Shown piece after piece: positions 6,967 to 15,163 of a stretch of 29,548 bases of DNA. Numbering within the stretch: the stretch's first letter is position 1; the number at the start of each line of letters is the position of its first letter. The notes below the pieces were generated by a model. The model was not told the DNA's origin and searched no databases. It saw only the letters and a list, made by a program, of their open reading frames with translations. This DNA is from Verrucomicrobiota bacterium (GTDB lineage Bacteria > Verrucomicrobiota > Verrucomicrobiia > Opitutales > Opitutaceae). The DNA is taken from the NCBI GenBank assembly GCA_023386835.1, contig JAEWIY010000174.1, positions 1 to 29,548 on the forward strand, written 5' to 3'. Made by a program: the position numbers and the translations under genes.

Positions 6967-8119
6967 GGTTTCGGTTCTCTCCAACAGCCACCACCGTTCT
7001 ATCCCGGTTCGACTCCAGCGCGGCGGCCCAGAGTCGGTGACTGGCCACGGCTTCTTCAGGCGTGGCGCAGCCGAAACGGTCGCCGAGGACGCCCGCGCGC
7101 TCGGCGAGGAACGACGCCCACATCTGCTGGAGGATGTCCGGGAAACCGGGCTCGAAGATGCCGCCGGTGATCGTCTTGAAGACCATGCCAAAGCCCAAAT
7201 CGGTTTTCTCCCACGTCTGCTCCTTCGCGCGTCGGTAGGTCCAGAAGGTTTTTGGCTCCTTCGTTGAGAAACGAGCGCCGCGGTCCGTGCCGAGGATCTC
7301 GATGTACCACGTGTTCGTTTCCGTGGGCGCCATGCGCTTCATCTCGAGCGTTACCGGCACCGGCTCGTTTGCGATCGTGCTCTGCCCGTGAAGAACGGCG
7401 TTGTCCCACGTATCACATGGGGCACTACCGCCTTTGCCATCAGGACGCGTCGTGTAGATCTTCTGCAACTGCGCGTGAATCGACTCCGGACCCCATCCGA
7501 GCCGCAGCAGGAGATGGGCAACGTGCAGGCCGAGGTCGCCCATCACGCCGATCTCGCCGCAGAACTTCGTCTGGCGTTTCCAGTTGATCGGCTTGTTCGG
7601 GTCGAGGTCGCTCGAGTGAAGGAACCCGGCGCGAACCTCCAGCAACCGCCCCAGTTCGCCAGAGCGCGCGAGTTCGAACACGCGTTGCGCGCCGGGCAGG
7701 AAGGGGAATTCGGAGGAGACGCGGACAAACCGACCGAGCTTGGCGGCTTCGTCGCGTATCCGTTCAGCGGAGGCCAGATCGAGGCCGAACGGTTTCTCGG
7801 CGAGCAGGTCCTTGCCCGCGCGCAACACGTCGAGATAGATCGCTTCGTGGAGGTGGTGCGGCACGGCGACGTACACGACGTCGATGCCGGGATCCGCCAG
7901 GAGTTCGTGATGGTCGCGCGTCAACAGACGCACCGACGGGATCTGGCGGAACCAGTCGAGCAGCGGCGGCTGCAGATCACACACGGCGACGAGTTCGGCG
8001 CGCACGGGAAAGTTCTCCAGTGCGAACCAGCGGCCAAAGGCCGACGCGGCTTCGCGGCCCATGAGGCCGCCGCCGATGATGCCGATCCGAACCGTGGGAG
8101 GAGTCGTGCGGGTGCTCAT
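6959..8119 (-). CDS. Gfo/Idh/MocA-family oxidoreductase
   Basis: The 386-residue product starts with a Rossmann fold: IGIIGGGLMG at residues 12-21 binds NAD(P). The family motif AEKPFG with E108-K109-P110 follows, where the lysine is catalytic. The C-terminal sheet domain includes GEIGVMGDLGLHVAHLLL, the usual place of the substrate-binding histidine. The family oxidises or reduces sugars, inositols and related polyols. Only 6 nt separate its start from the stop of the aldolase gene upstream, so it is the last gene of a DeoR-aldolase-dehydrogenase operon. The last residues (NRNQR) run into the repeat at 6937-6966. The substrate is unknown. Confidence 0.88.
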   Translation of the reverse strand: MSTRTTPPTVRIGIIGGGLMGREAASAFGRWFALENFPVRAELVAVCDLQPPLLDWFRQIPSVRLLTRDHHELLADPGIDVVYVAVPHHLHEAIYLDVLRAGKDLLAEKPFGLDLASAERIRDEAAKLGRFVRVSSEFPFLPGAQRVFELARSGELGRLLEVRAGFLHSSDLDPNKPINWKRQTKFCGEIGVMGDLGLHVAHLLLRLGWGPESIHAQLQKIYTTRPDGKGGSAPCDTWDNAVLHGQSTIANEPVPVTLEMKRMAPTETNTWYIEILGTDRGARFSTKEPKTFWTYRRAKEQTWEKTDLGFGMVFKTITGGIFEPGFPDILQQMWASFLAERAGVLGDRFGCATPEEAVASHRLWAAALESNRDRTVVAVGENRNQR

Positions 8120-8125
8120 CGTGGA

Positions 8126-8956
8126 TCAGGCCAGCAGTTTCAACGCGTTCTCCGGCGTCGTGTTCTCGTGCACCACCGCCATCAGGGCGCGGGTGATTTT
8201 TGCGGGATGCGGATGCTGGATGATGTTGCGGCCATACACGATGCCGGCCGCGCCTTGTTCGATCAGCCCCGCGGTGCGCGTGAGAATTTCGGTTTCGGAC
8301 GCTTTGCTCCCGCCGCGGACGAGCACCGGGATGCCGCCTGCGGTCTCGATCACCTGGTGATACTGGGAAACGTCATCCGTCGGATCGGCCTTGATGATGT
8401 CGGCGCCGAGTTCGACGGCCTGACGCACGAGCGGCACGATCTTCGTGAGGTCGCCATCCACCATGTAGCCGCCGGCTTTCGCGTTGGCCTGGAAGACGAG
8501 GGGCTCGATCATCAACGGCATGCCGTAGAGGTCGCACTGCGGTTTCAGTCGCAGGATATTCTGGATACACTGCTCGGTGACTTCCGGTTGCTCGGGAATC
8601 CGAAAGAGGTTCACCACCACGCAGGCAGCATCCAGGCGCAGCGCCTGCACCACCGGTTCCTCAATGATGCGCGAGAACAGCGTGCGCGGAAGTTCGCGCC
8701 CGTAGACGTTCGCGACGTCGGTGCGCAGCACGAGGGCGGGTTTCGGACGGGTGGGCAGCTTCTGCAGGTGTGGCGCCTGGCCGATCGTGAGCTGGATCGC
8801 ATCCGGTGCCGCCTGAACCAGCGTTTCTACGGCGCGCGGCAGGTTCTCGATGCCTTGCAGGAATGATCCTTCGTTGAAGAAACCGTGGTCGATCGCCACA
8901 TCGAAGCAGCGGCCAGTGGTCGGATTGAACAGGCGGTGGAGGCGGGCGATTTTCAT
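8126..8956 (-). CDS. Class I aldolase, DeoC/FbaB/LacD superfamily
   Basis: The 276-residue product from the ATG at 8956 has the barrel signature FDVAIDHGFF (residues 18-27) and GADIIKADPTDD, in which K189 is the expected Schiff-base lysine, followed by IPVLVRGGSK (209-218) for phosphate binding. Relatives include archaeal-type fructose-bisphosphate aldolase, tagatose-bisphosphate aldolase LacD and LsrF. The open frame extends upstream to 9088 but overlaps the DeoR gene there and is arginine-rich, so 8956 is preferred. The start overlaps the DeoR stop by 4 nt (ATGA), showing coupling. It probably cleaves the ketose phosphate made by the nearby isomerase and kinase; that link is inference. Confidence 0.82.
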   Translation of the reverse strand: MKIARLHRLFNPTTGRCFDVAIDHGFFNEGSFLQGIENLPRAVETLVQAAPDAIQLTIGQAPHLQKLPTRPKPALVLRTDVANVYGRELPRTLFSRIIEEPVVQALRLDAACVVVNLFRIPEQPEVTEQCIQNILRLKPQCDLYGMPLMIEPLVFQANAKAGGYMVDGDLTKIVPLVRQAVELGADIIKADPTDDVSQYHQVIETAGGIPVLVRGGSKASETEILTRTAGLIEQGAAGIVYGRNIIQHPHPAKITRALMAVVHENTTPENALKLLA

Positions 8957-9717
8957 CGGGAAGGGCGATGGAGTCGGACCCCGGCTGCGCTGAGCGCGCC
9001 TTGTTCTGCGCGCGTCAGCACCCGATCGGTCACGACGTGGTGAAAGGCAGTCCACGGGGAGAAACGAAAGGCGGCCGGCCGGTCCCATTTACTTGCGTCG
9101 AAGACAAGGATTCGCAGGCGGGCGCGCCGCAGCGCCTCGACCTTGACGCCGGCTTCGCCGATCTCGGTGGTGGACGCCCCATTGGAAGGATCGATGCCGG
9201 AGGCTCCGACGACGGCGACGTCGAAGCGCAGATTTTCGATCCAACTCTGGGCGAATGCGCCCGTTAGCGCCTGGCTCACTTTCCGGATTTCGCCGCCGAT
9301 AGCAGTGATGGTTGCGCGTGCTTCAGTGGCGAGGATCAGAAGGGGGATCGAATTCGTGAAGATGCGCAGCTTCGGTCGATCGAGCACTGCGCGCCCCACC
9401 TCCACACAGGTTGTGCCGGCGTCGACGAACACTGTCCCTTCCTCCGGCAGCAGGTCGGCCACTGACCGTCCGAGGCGAACTTTGATGCCGGTCGCCTTTT
9501 CGGCTTTACGCGAATAGAGCGGCTCGGAAAACGTGAAATCCGGGGGCAGCAGACCACCATGCGTCCGTCGTGCGAAGCCCGATTCGGCAAGATGTTGAGC
9601 GTCTCGTCGCGCTGTGGCCGCCGAGATTCGAAACGATGTTCGGAGTTCGCCCAGCTCCAGCCGGCCTCGTTCAGCGAGGAGGCGGAGGATGGCGCGGTGT
9701 CGTTCCGGTGCGAGCAC
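8953..9717 (-). CDS. DeoR-family transcriptional regulator
   Basis: From the GTG at 9717 the product is 254 residues, the usual DeoR length. The N-terminal winged helix reads RHRAILRLLAERGRLELGEL, then SAATARRDAQHLAESG and RRTHGGLL. The sugar-phosphate sensing domain has VFVDAGTTC, IFTNSIPLLILA, IGGEIRK and VVGASGIDPSNGAST. Such proteins usually repress sugar operons until a phosphorylated sugar binds, so it likely controls its own operon and perhaps the divergent isomerase-kinase and GH2 genes. The open frame runs on upstream to 10266, but that part is translated out of a dead IS1380 transposase, so a long product would be an artefact. No strong ribosome site is seen before 9717. Confidence 0.85.
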   Translation of the reverse strand: MLAPERHRAILRLLAERGRLELGELRTSFRISAATARRDAQHLAESGFARRTHGGLLPPDFTFSEPLYSRKAEKATGIKVRLGRSVADLLPEEGTVFVDAGTTCVEVGRAVLDRPKLRIFTNSIPLLILATEARATITAIGGEIRKVSQALTGAFAQSWIENLRFDVAVVGASGIDPSNGASTTEIGEAGVKVEALRRARLRILVFDASKWDRPAAFRFSPWTAFHHVVTDRVLTRAEQGALSAAGVRLHRPSR

Positions 9718-9794
9718 GCCTGAGATGAGCGGATGAAGCAGGCGCGGCTCAAATCCAAACGAGCGAAACCGAGCAACCCGCTCAAAATCGCTCA

Positions 9795-10480
9795 CCAGCT
9801 GTTGTTGGAGTCTTTGGCGATGACCCAGCGAATCCGTCGCCAGCGGCCCATTGCGTAATGGTGGGCGTAAAACAGCCGCTGCTTCTGCTTCATCCCCTCG
9901 TGGCGTTGCTGCGCCACCTGCATCAGCGACGCCGCTTCCGCCAGCAGGCGCTCGTTGCGAGCGATCCCGGTTACGTACTTTACGTCGTGACGATCGCCCC
10001 AGCTCAGGAGCAGATCGCGGCAGAATCCACTGTCGGCGAGGAAGGGGATCTTGGTCCGCGGCCAGCCGCCGGCGCAGCCGGGTGACCAGCAGCTTCAGCA
10101 TGGCAGCCGCGTGCTTAGCCGCATCGATGTCGCTGCGCCGCAGGTACGCCACGAGCAACTGGTCACCACAAAACACATACAGCGGCAGCAAACAGTGGCA
10201 GTCGTAGTAAACCATGAAAGAGCCGCCCCTCCTGCTTCCCGTGGACGGACGTGTCTGTCGCATCAAAATCTATCACCGATACCGGCGGCACCTTCCGGTG
10301 CGAGGCCATGAACTGCTCCACCAGTGCCTCATTGAAGGGCCCACGCCGCTGCCCGGGATTGACCGTTCTCGAACCGGCACAACGTTGGGGCGCTCGCCAG
10401 CGTGGTTTCGGGTCGGATACCAAAGCCCCTTGCAGTTCAGCCGCGAGTATTCGCGGCTCTTTGTGGGCACCCGTCTTCAG
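9795..10480 (-). pseudogene. IS1380-family transposase remnant, frameshifted and truncated
   Basis: Three reading frames must be joined to follow the protein. Reading on the minus strand: LASAPTLCRFENGQSRAA, then a shift to VEQFMASHRKVPPVSVIDFD with ATDTSVHGKQEGR (first catalytic Asp region, about 10250-10310), then a shift to YYDCHCLLPLYVFCGDQ with LLVAYLRRSDIDAAKHAA (about 10105-10215). After a further shift comes a DSGFCRD-type segment (second Asp, about 10030) and finally RWRRIRWVIAKDSNNS ending near 9795. These are IS1380 (DDE) transposase motifs. The C-terminal third with the last acidic residue is missing and I could not find terminal inverted repeats. Its remains lie directly upstream of the DeoR gene. 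Confidence 0.83.
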
Positions 10481-10540
10481 CGGAAATGCGAGTGGCGTGA
10501 GACGCAAAGGTCGGCGGACGGATTTCCCCTCGTGGGAGTT

Positions 10541-10570
10541 AAAAGCAGCCGCGGGCAGCGCGGCTGCTTT
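10541..10570 (-). terminator. Intrinsic terminator-like hairpin after the lysR pseudogene
   Basis: AAAGCAGCCGCG (10542-10553) and CGCGGCTGCTTT (10559-10570) form a perfect 12-bp stem with a 5-nt loop. Read on the minus strand the stem is followed by a short T-run (GCTTTTAAC), the form expected for a terminator just 10 nt past the lysR stop codon. It could instead be tied to the nearby IS remnant. Confidence 0.6.
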
Positions 10571-10579
10571 CTCCCGTGC

Positions 10580-11484
10580 TTAATGCCCGCGTCGCCGCGC
10601 GCGTGCTGACTCCTCACGCAAGAGTCGCGCAAACGTCTCGGCGTGGGGGTTGGTCGCAGCTGCCGGCAGTCCGATTTGGACCGTCACGGCCGGAAAGGCC
10701 GGTGAGAAGTGTCGGGCGACGAGGGCGCGCGGCATTGTATTGACGATCCCATCGGCGAGAATCGCGGCGGCCTGGTTGGCTTCCAACTCGGCAAACATCG
10801 CCGACACGCCGTCGTTCAGCATCTTGATAAACTGCGGCCGCACCCCGAATGGTTTCAGCAAGGCGCGTATGTATTCGGCCTATCCAGGAAAGTTCTCCCG
10901 CCCCAGCCCAATCAGCGCCACCCCGTTGAGACGCTGCGGCGGGATTTTTCTGAGCTGGGCCAGCGGGTGGGACGCGAGCAAGATCAGGACCAGCGATAGC
11001 CGGCGGAATTCGGACCAGATGAAGTCAGGGGCGATCGTTTTGCCCTCGCTCGGCGCGATCAGAACGTCGAGTTCACGCTTTGCCGCCAGCACAGACATTT
11101 CGCGTGGCGACAGATCGCACAGCTCGATCCGGACACGAGGGGCCGCAGCTTGAAACCGCTCCAAGACCGAGGGCAGGACTCCCGCCGTCAGGGTAGGACC
11201 GTAGCCGACGCGCAGCACCGCCGTCTGCTCGCCTCCGCGAACCCGGTCAACGGCGAGAGCGGCTCGAGCCAGAACGTCACGGGCTTCCTCGTAGAACAGT
11301 TCGCCCGCATCGGTTAACGTCGCGAAGTTTTCCCGCGCTTGATCAACTGCACGCCGAGTTCCTCCTCCAAGTCCCGGACCTGACGGCTCAGCGCGGGTTG
11401 CGTGAGGTGCAGGACCGCGGCCGCACGTCGGAAGCTTCCGTGCGCGGCCACCGCTGTGAAGTAGCGTAGGTGACGTAGTTCCAC
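10580..11484 (-). pseudogene. LysR-family regulator, broken by a frameshift and an in-frame stop
   Basis: The joined reading is about 301 residues, the normal LysR length. It starts at GTG 11484 with VELRHLRYFTAVAAHGSF and the helix-turn-helix LTQPALSRQVRDLEEELG. Near 11325 one base is missing in a G/A run: QLIKRG in one frame continues as ENFATLTDAGELFYEEARD in the next. The effector domain then runs to RENFPG, where a TAG (10880-10882) interrupts; the same frame goes on as AEYIRALLKPFGVRPQF to the stop at 10580. Two independent lesions argue for a real pseudogene rather than one sequencing error. It is divergent from the NTF2-like/SDR pair, the usual layout for a LysR target. Confidence 0.85.
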
Positions 11485-11601
11485 GAGCCGAAAGGGTGAT
11501 AACAAAAAATATGAGCCCCTGAAAAAAGGCGGCAATCGCCGATTCGGGCCGGATCGGATATTCTCAGGCAGTCCCGTCGCTCTCCCACTCCCAACAACGC
11601 C
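11485..11601. promoter_or_regulatory. Divergent control region between lysR pseudogene and NTF2-like gene
   Basis: This 117-nt stretch is AT-richer than its surroundings at 11498-11530 (for example GATAACAAAAAATATG). It contains a small inverted repeat, GGCG (11528-11531) with CGCC (11537-11540). A GGATATTCT segment near 11551 could serve as a -10 element for the plus-strand genes. No convincing LysR box can be fixed by eye. Confidence 0.4.
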
Positions 11602-11922
11602 ATGAGAATACCCGAAGCCATTACCCGCTATATCGACGCCTCCAACCGCTTCGATGTCACCGCAGCTGCCGACTGTTTCGGCGCCGATGCCAACGCCCAC
11701 GACGAGGGCCACGATCATCGCGGACAAGAGGGCATCCGAAAGTGGATCAGTGAATACACGCGAAAGTATCGGCCTCACGCACAGGTGCTGCGTGCCAAGG
11801 GCCGCGCTGACGAATGGCTGCTGACCGTTCACGCCTCGGGTACCTTCCCCGGCAGTCCCATCGACCTCGACTACGCCATCGTTCTGCGCGACGGCAAAAT
11901 TTCGTCCCTCCACTTTTCGTAA
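11602..11922 (+). CDS. NTF2-like / SnoaL-type small protein
   Basis: The 106-residue product has the cone-shaped NTF2 fold pattern: an N-terminal helix ITRYIDASNRFDVTAAADCFGADA, a DEGHDHRGQEGIRKWI segment, and strands ending DYAIVLRDGKISSLHFS. Members are ligand-binding proteins or small isomerases and dehydratases, and many have no known role. One nucleotide separates its stop from the SDR gene, so the two form an operon. H34-type residues in the DEGHDHRG segment might face the pocket, but no active site can be assigned. Confidence 0.78.
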   Translation: MRIPEAITRYIDASNRFDVTAAADCFGADANAHDEGHDHRGQEGIRKWISEYTRKYRPHAQVLRAKGRADEWLLTVHASGTFPGSPIDLDYAIVLRDGKISSLHFS

Positions 11923-11923
11923 C

Positions 11924-12724
11924 ATGAACACTCCGGATTTTTCCATCGATCCCGCTGAATTCAGCGGCAAACGCGTCTTCGTCACCGGCGGCTCCAAGGG
12001 TGCCGGCGAGGCCATGGTCCGCCGCTTTGCAGCGGGCGGCGCGCGCGTCGCCACCACGGCCCGCGCAGCACCCAAAGACTCCGACTTACCCGGCGTTTTT
12101 GTCGCCGCCGACCTCAGCACCGCTGCCGGTGCGGCCGAGGCGGCACAAGCGGTTCTCCGAGCGTTGGGCACACCAGACATTGTCGTGCACAACCTCGGCG
12201 GTTCCAAGACGCCGCCGGGTGGATTTGCCGGGCTGAGCGACGAGATGTGGATGGATGAACTGAATCTCAACCTGCTCGGGGCCGTGAGGCTCGACCGCGC
12301 ATTCGTGCCCGCGATGGTGCAGCGCGGGAATGGAATCGTGATTCATGTCTCGTCGATTCAACGCCTGCTTCCGTTGCACGAAACGACCACCGCTTACGCT
12401 GCCGCCAAGGCGGCCCTCACGACCTATAGCAAGGCCCTGTCCAAGGAAGTCGGGCCGAAGGGGGTTCGCGTCACCTCCGTTGCGCCGGGCTGGATCCACA
12501 CCAAAGCGTCCCAATCGTTCGTGACTCGCCTGGCCCGAACCAACGGGACGGATGAGGAGGCGGCGCGGCAGAGCGTTCTCGATGCCCTCGGCGGCATCCC
12601 AATCGGCCGGCCGGCGTGGCCCTACGAAGTCGCGGAACTCGTCGCCTTTCTCGCCTCGGCCCGGGCTGCATCCATTCACGGGGCCGAGTATGTGATCGAT
12701 GGCGGAACGGTCCCAACCGTCTGA
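11924..12724 (+). CDS. Short-chain dehydrogenase/reductase (SDR)
   Basis: The 266-residue protein is a classical SDR. The NAD(P)-binding motif TGGSKGAG is at residues 21-28, the structural motif HNLGG near 90, the catalytic serine in HVSSIQRL near 143, and the catalytic pair YAAAK near 157-161. The C-terminus ends in GAEYVIDGGTVPTV, the typical subunit-contact tail. A basic residue soon after the glycine motif and an RA pair may favour NADPH. It follows the NTF2-like gene by 1 nt. The substrate is unknown; the dead LysR gene on the other side was probably its regulator. Confidence 0.9.
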   Translation: MNTPDFSIDPAEFSGKRVFVTGGSKGAGEAMVRRFAAGGARVATTARAAPKDSDLPGVFVAADLSTAAGAAEAAQAVLRALGTPDIVVHNLGGSKTPPGGFAGLSDEMWMDELNLNLLGAVRLDRAFVPAMVQRGNGIVIHVSSIQRLLPLHETTTAYAAAKAALTTYSKALSKEVGPKGVRVTSVAPGWIHTKASQSFVTRLARTNGTDEEAARQSVLDALGGIPIGRPAWPYEVAELVAFLASARAASIHGAEYVIDGGTVPTV

Positions 12725-12904
12725 CTTGGTGTCGCTCCAGATCGCACCGGGCAGGATCCATTGTTAGGCCAAGTGGAGTCGCAAAGCGGACCACACGATG
12801 AGCCCCCTTGTTCAGTAATCGACGACCGCGTCGTTCTCCCCGCTTGAGCCAACGACCCGTCTTGCCCTGCCACCGCGCCGCAATCGATGGCGGTCGTGCA
12901 GAGT

Positions 12905-12958
12905 TTGATTGACTTCCATTGAAGGGCGTAGCATTAATTATACGTTCCGTACAGGAAG
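12905..12958 (+). promoter_or_regulatory. Putative promoter and ribosome site of the ABC export operon
   Basis: TTGACT at 12909-12914 can serve as a -35 element. An AT-rich CATTAATTATAC stretch at 12932-12943 offers a -10 element (17-nt spacing to CATTAA, 20 to TAATTA). AGGAAG at 12953-12958 is a good ribosome site for the ATG at 12963. The AT-rich stretch stands out in this GC-rich DNA. Confidence 0.4.
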
Positions 12959-12962
12959 TACC

Positions 12963-13922
12963 ATGATTACCCCTCATGAATACCCGGTTTTGGCGTTGGA
13001 GGTGCGAGACTTGTGGATGCGGTATGGGGCGACGGAGGTGCTGACGGGGGTGAACTTCAGCGCGGGGCAGGCGGAGGTGTTGGCGTTGCTCGGGCCAAAC
13101 GGGGCGGGGAAAACGACGACGATCGAAATCCTCGAGGGGTTTCGCGCCCGGTCGGCAGGGCAAGTTTCCGTGCTTGGGGTGGATCCCGCGCAGGGTGACG
13201 AGGCGTGGCGGGCGCGGTTGGGGATCGTACTGCAGTCCTGGCGCGACCATCGGTTCTGGCGGGTGCGCGAGCTCCTGGCGCACCTGGCGCAGTTCTACGC
13301 GCCGTTCTCCACGGCTGACGTCAGGCGTCCGTGGGAAGTCGGCGAGTTGCTCGACGTCGTGGGCCTGTCACCCCTCGCGCAGGCCAAGATCATCAACTTG
13401 TCGGGCGGACAACGGCGGCGGCTCGACGTGGCGATCGGGATCGTGGGGCGTCCGGAAATCGTCTTCTTCGACGAACCCACCGCGGGACTGGATCCGCACG
13501 CGCGGCGCGACTTCCACGACCTGATTCACCGGCTGTCCGACTTCGACGGCACGACGATCCTGATGACGACGCACGACCTCGATGAGGCTGAAAAACTTGC
13601 CGACCGGATTCTCGTGCTCGACCAGGGGCGGATCGTCGCGGACGGCAACGCTGACCAACTCGCGCGCGAGATCACCACCACCGCCGAAGTGCATTGGACC
13701 TCCGGCGGTCAGCGCCACGTGCACGCGGTGCGGAATGTCGACCCCAGTGCGTTCGTGCGCGACCTGTTGATGACGAACCCGGACGTCAGCGAACTCGAGG
13801 TGCGTCGCGCGACCCTCGAGGACGCCTACATGGCGCTGGTCCGTCGCGCCGAGTCGGGCGGATCGCGCGGCCGCCGCACCTCTGTCGCCTCGACCGCAAC
13901 CTCAACCGGAACGCACGCATGA
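12963..13922 (+). CDS. ABC transporter ATP-binding protein (ABC-2 exporter type)
   Basis: The 319-residue ATPase shows Walker A GPNGAGKT at residues 44-51, the Q-loop VLQSW near 89-93, signature LSGGQ at 146-150, Walker B IVFFDEPTAGLDP from 166 and the H-loop histidine H204 in MTTHDLDEAE. The C-terminal about 90 residues form the extension common in CcmA/DrrA-like export ATPases. An open frame continues upstream to a TTG at 12909, but AGGAAG just before the ATG at 12963 decides the start. It overlaps the permease gene by 4 nt (ATGA). It powers an exporter; the cargo (lipid, drug or peptide) is unknown. Confidence 0.92.
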   Translation: MITPHEYPVLALEVRDLWMRYGATEVLTGVNFSAGQAEVLALLGPNGAGKTTTIEILEGFRARSAGQVSVLGVDPAQGDEAWRARLGIVLQSWRDHRFWRVRELLAHLAQFYAPFSTADVRRPWEVGELLDVVGLSPLAQAKIINLSGGQRRRLDVAIGIVGRPEIVFFDEPTAGLDPHARRDFHDLIHRLSDFDGTTILMTTHDLDEAEKLADRILVLDQGRIVADGNADQLAREITTTAEVHWTSGGQRHVHAVRNVDPSAFVRDLLMTNPDVSELEVRRATLEDAYMALVRRAESGGSRGRRTSVASTATSTGTHA

Positions 13923-14785
13923 CCCCGACCACCGCACGCGACACCCGTTGGACTGCCATTCGGGCAGGGCTTTCGCGCGGCCGCATCGAGACGCGGCAAA
14001 GTTTCAGCGAAGTGGCCAACGTCATCGGCCATCTTATTCCTGCCGCGTCGTATCTGGGGGTGTTGCTGATGCTGCGCGGGAAGAACGTTCCCGGAACGGA
14101 TTTCCCGCTTACGACGATGGTGCTGCCCAGCCTGCTGAGCCTGACCGTCATTCTTGGGGGGATCGCGGGACCGACCACCGCCCTCGTCGCCGACCGTGAG
14201 GACGGAACGCTCCTGCGCGCCAAAGCCACGCCCAACGGCATGCTCGGCTACCTGATCGGCAAGATCATGATGTTCACCCTCACGACGCTCGTTGGGTTCG
14301 CAGCGATCGTTGTTCTTGGCGTGACCCTGATTGACGAGCTGACGCTCGACGTCGGCCGCTGCCTGCAGCTGGCCCTTCTTTTTGTCGGAGGACTGCTCGC
14401 GACCGTGCCGATCGGCGTGGCGCTCGGCTCGGTCATGAAGACGACCGTGCAGGCCACGCTGGTGCCGTTCGTTTGTGCGCTGCTGCGTTTTCCCTCGGGC
14501 ATCTTCTACCCGATCGCCGTATTGCCCACGTGGTTACAGTGGGTGGGGCAGGCCTTCCCGTTCTACTGGGTCGGTCTGGGGGCGCGTTCGGCGATGCTGC
14601 CCGCCGAGATGGCGACGGTGGAGATCGGCCAGTCGTGGCGCACCGGCGAGACGTTTCTGATGCTGGGTGGGTGGGCGCTGGCCGGGTTGGTGCTCGCGCC
14701 GCCGCTGCTGCGCCGGATGGCGCGGCGCCAGTCGGGCTCTGCGATGGCTGCCGTGCGCGAGCGGTATCTTTACAAAGGATACTAA
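13919..14785 (+). CDS. ABC-2 type transporter permease
   Basis: The 288-residue membrane protein starts at the ATG that overlaps the ATPase stop. About six hydrophobic segments are visible: LIPAASYLGVLLML, TMVLPSLLSLTVILGGI, MMFTLTTLVGFAAIVVLGV, LQLALLFVGGLLATVPIGVAL, ATLVPFVCALLRFPSGIFYP and FLMLGGWALAGLVLAPPLL. The LVADREDGTLLRAKATP loop after the second segment is typical of ABC-2 permeases, where it contacts the ATPase. It pairs with the upstream ATPase to form an exporter. A small XRE gene follows after 3 nt. Confidence 0.9.
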   Translation: MTPTTARDTRWTAIRAGLSRGRIETRQSFSEVANVIGHLIPAASYLGVLLMLRGKNVPGTDFPLTTMVLPSLLSLTVILGGIAGPTTALVADREDGTLLRAKATPNGMLGYLIGKIMMFTLTTLVGFAAIVVLGVTLIDELTLDVGRCLQLALLFVGGLLATVPIGVALGSVMKTTVQATLVPFVCALLRFPSGIFYPIAVLPTWLQWVGQAFPFYWVGLGARSAMLPAEMATVEIGQSWRTGETFLMLGGWALAGLVLAPPLLRRMARRQSGSAMAAVRERYLYKGY

Positions 14786-14788
14786 CGG

Positions 14789-15031
14789 ATGGCGAACAAC
14801 AGTGAGGTCGTTCACAACCGGGTGGCCATGCTGCGGGTGGAACGCCGGATTTCGCGGCGCGAACTCGCGGAGGCGCTCGGGGTGCATTACCAGACGATCG
14901 GCTACCTCGAGCGCGGGGAATTCAGCCCGTCGCTGCACCTGGCGCTGCGCATCGCGGCCTACTTTGAGGTGCCCGTCGAAGTCGTCTTCTCGCTCGAGCC
15001 GTTCAAGCGCCTCGGCGAAACGGACGCGTAG
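14789..15031 (+). CDS. XRE-family helix-turn-helix regulator
   Basis: The 80-residue protein is essentially one HTH domain: LRVERRISRRELAEALGVHY followed by QTIGYLERGEFSPSLHLALRIA, ending VPVEVVFSLEPF, which is the Cro/CI-type five-helix pattern. The gene begins 3 nt after the permease stop, and AAAGGA at the permease end can serve as its ribosome site. ATPase, permease and this type of small HTH protein often travel together; the HTH protein probably represses the operon promoter near 12909, which is inference. Confidence 0.9.
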   Translation: MANNSEVVHNRVAMLRVERRISRRELAEALGVHYQTIGYLERGEFSPSLHLALRIAAYFEVPVEVVFSLEPFKRLGETDA

Positions 15032-15163
15032 CGGACCGAACGCGAGTTTACAGACGCGCCTTCGCCGCGACCGCACGGTGCCCGACGAGCGGGCCGAAAG
15101 GGGACTGTAGCAATGGACCGCTGTGTGTTTGGTCAGGCCACAGAGGGCCGATCCATGATCCAT

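Noticed and set aside
5332..7191. 619-codon minus-strand frame across the isomerase and kinase genes
   Set aside because: Low-complexity translation; both plus-strand genes have complete family motifs and a 4-nt overlap.
7388..8866. 492-codon plus-strand frame opposite the Gfo/Idh and aldolase genes
   Set aside because: Histidine/arginine-rich antisense shadow with no domain pattern.
8957..9088. N-terminal extension of the aldolase up to 9088
   Set aside because: It overlaps the DeoR coding end, is arginine-rich, and the ATGA overlap marks 8956 as the start.
10880..10882. In-frame TAG in the LysR gene as a recoded amber (pyrrolysine) codon
   Set aside because: The gene has a second, independent frameshift and no recoding element or related machinery is visible; simple decay explains both.
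12725..12904. Possible small minus-strand gene or transposase scrap after the SDR gene
   Set aside because: The frames are short, lack a ribosome site and match no family I recognise.
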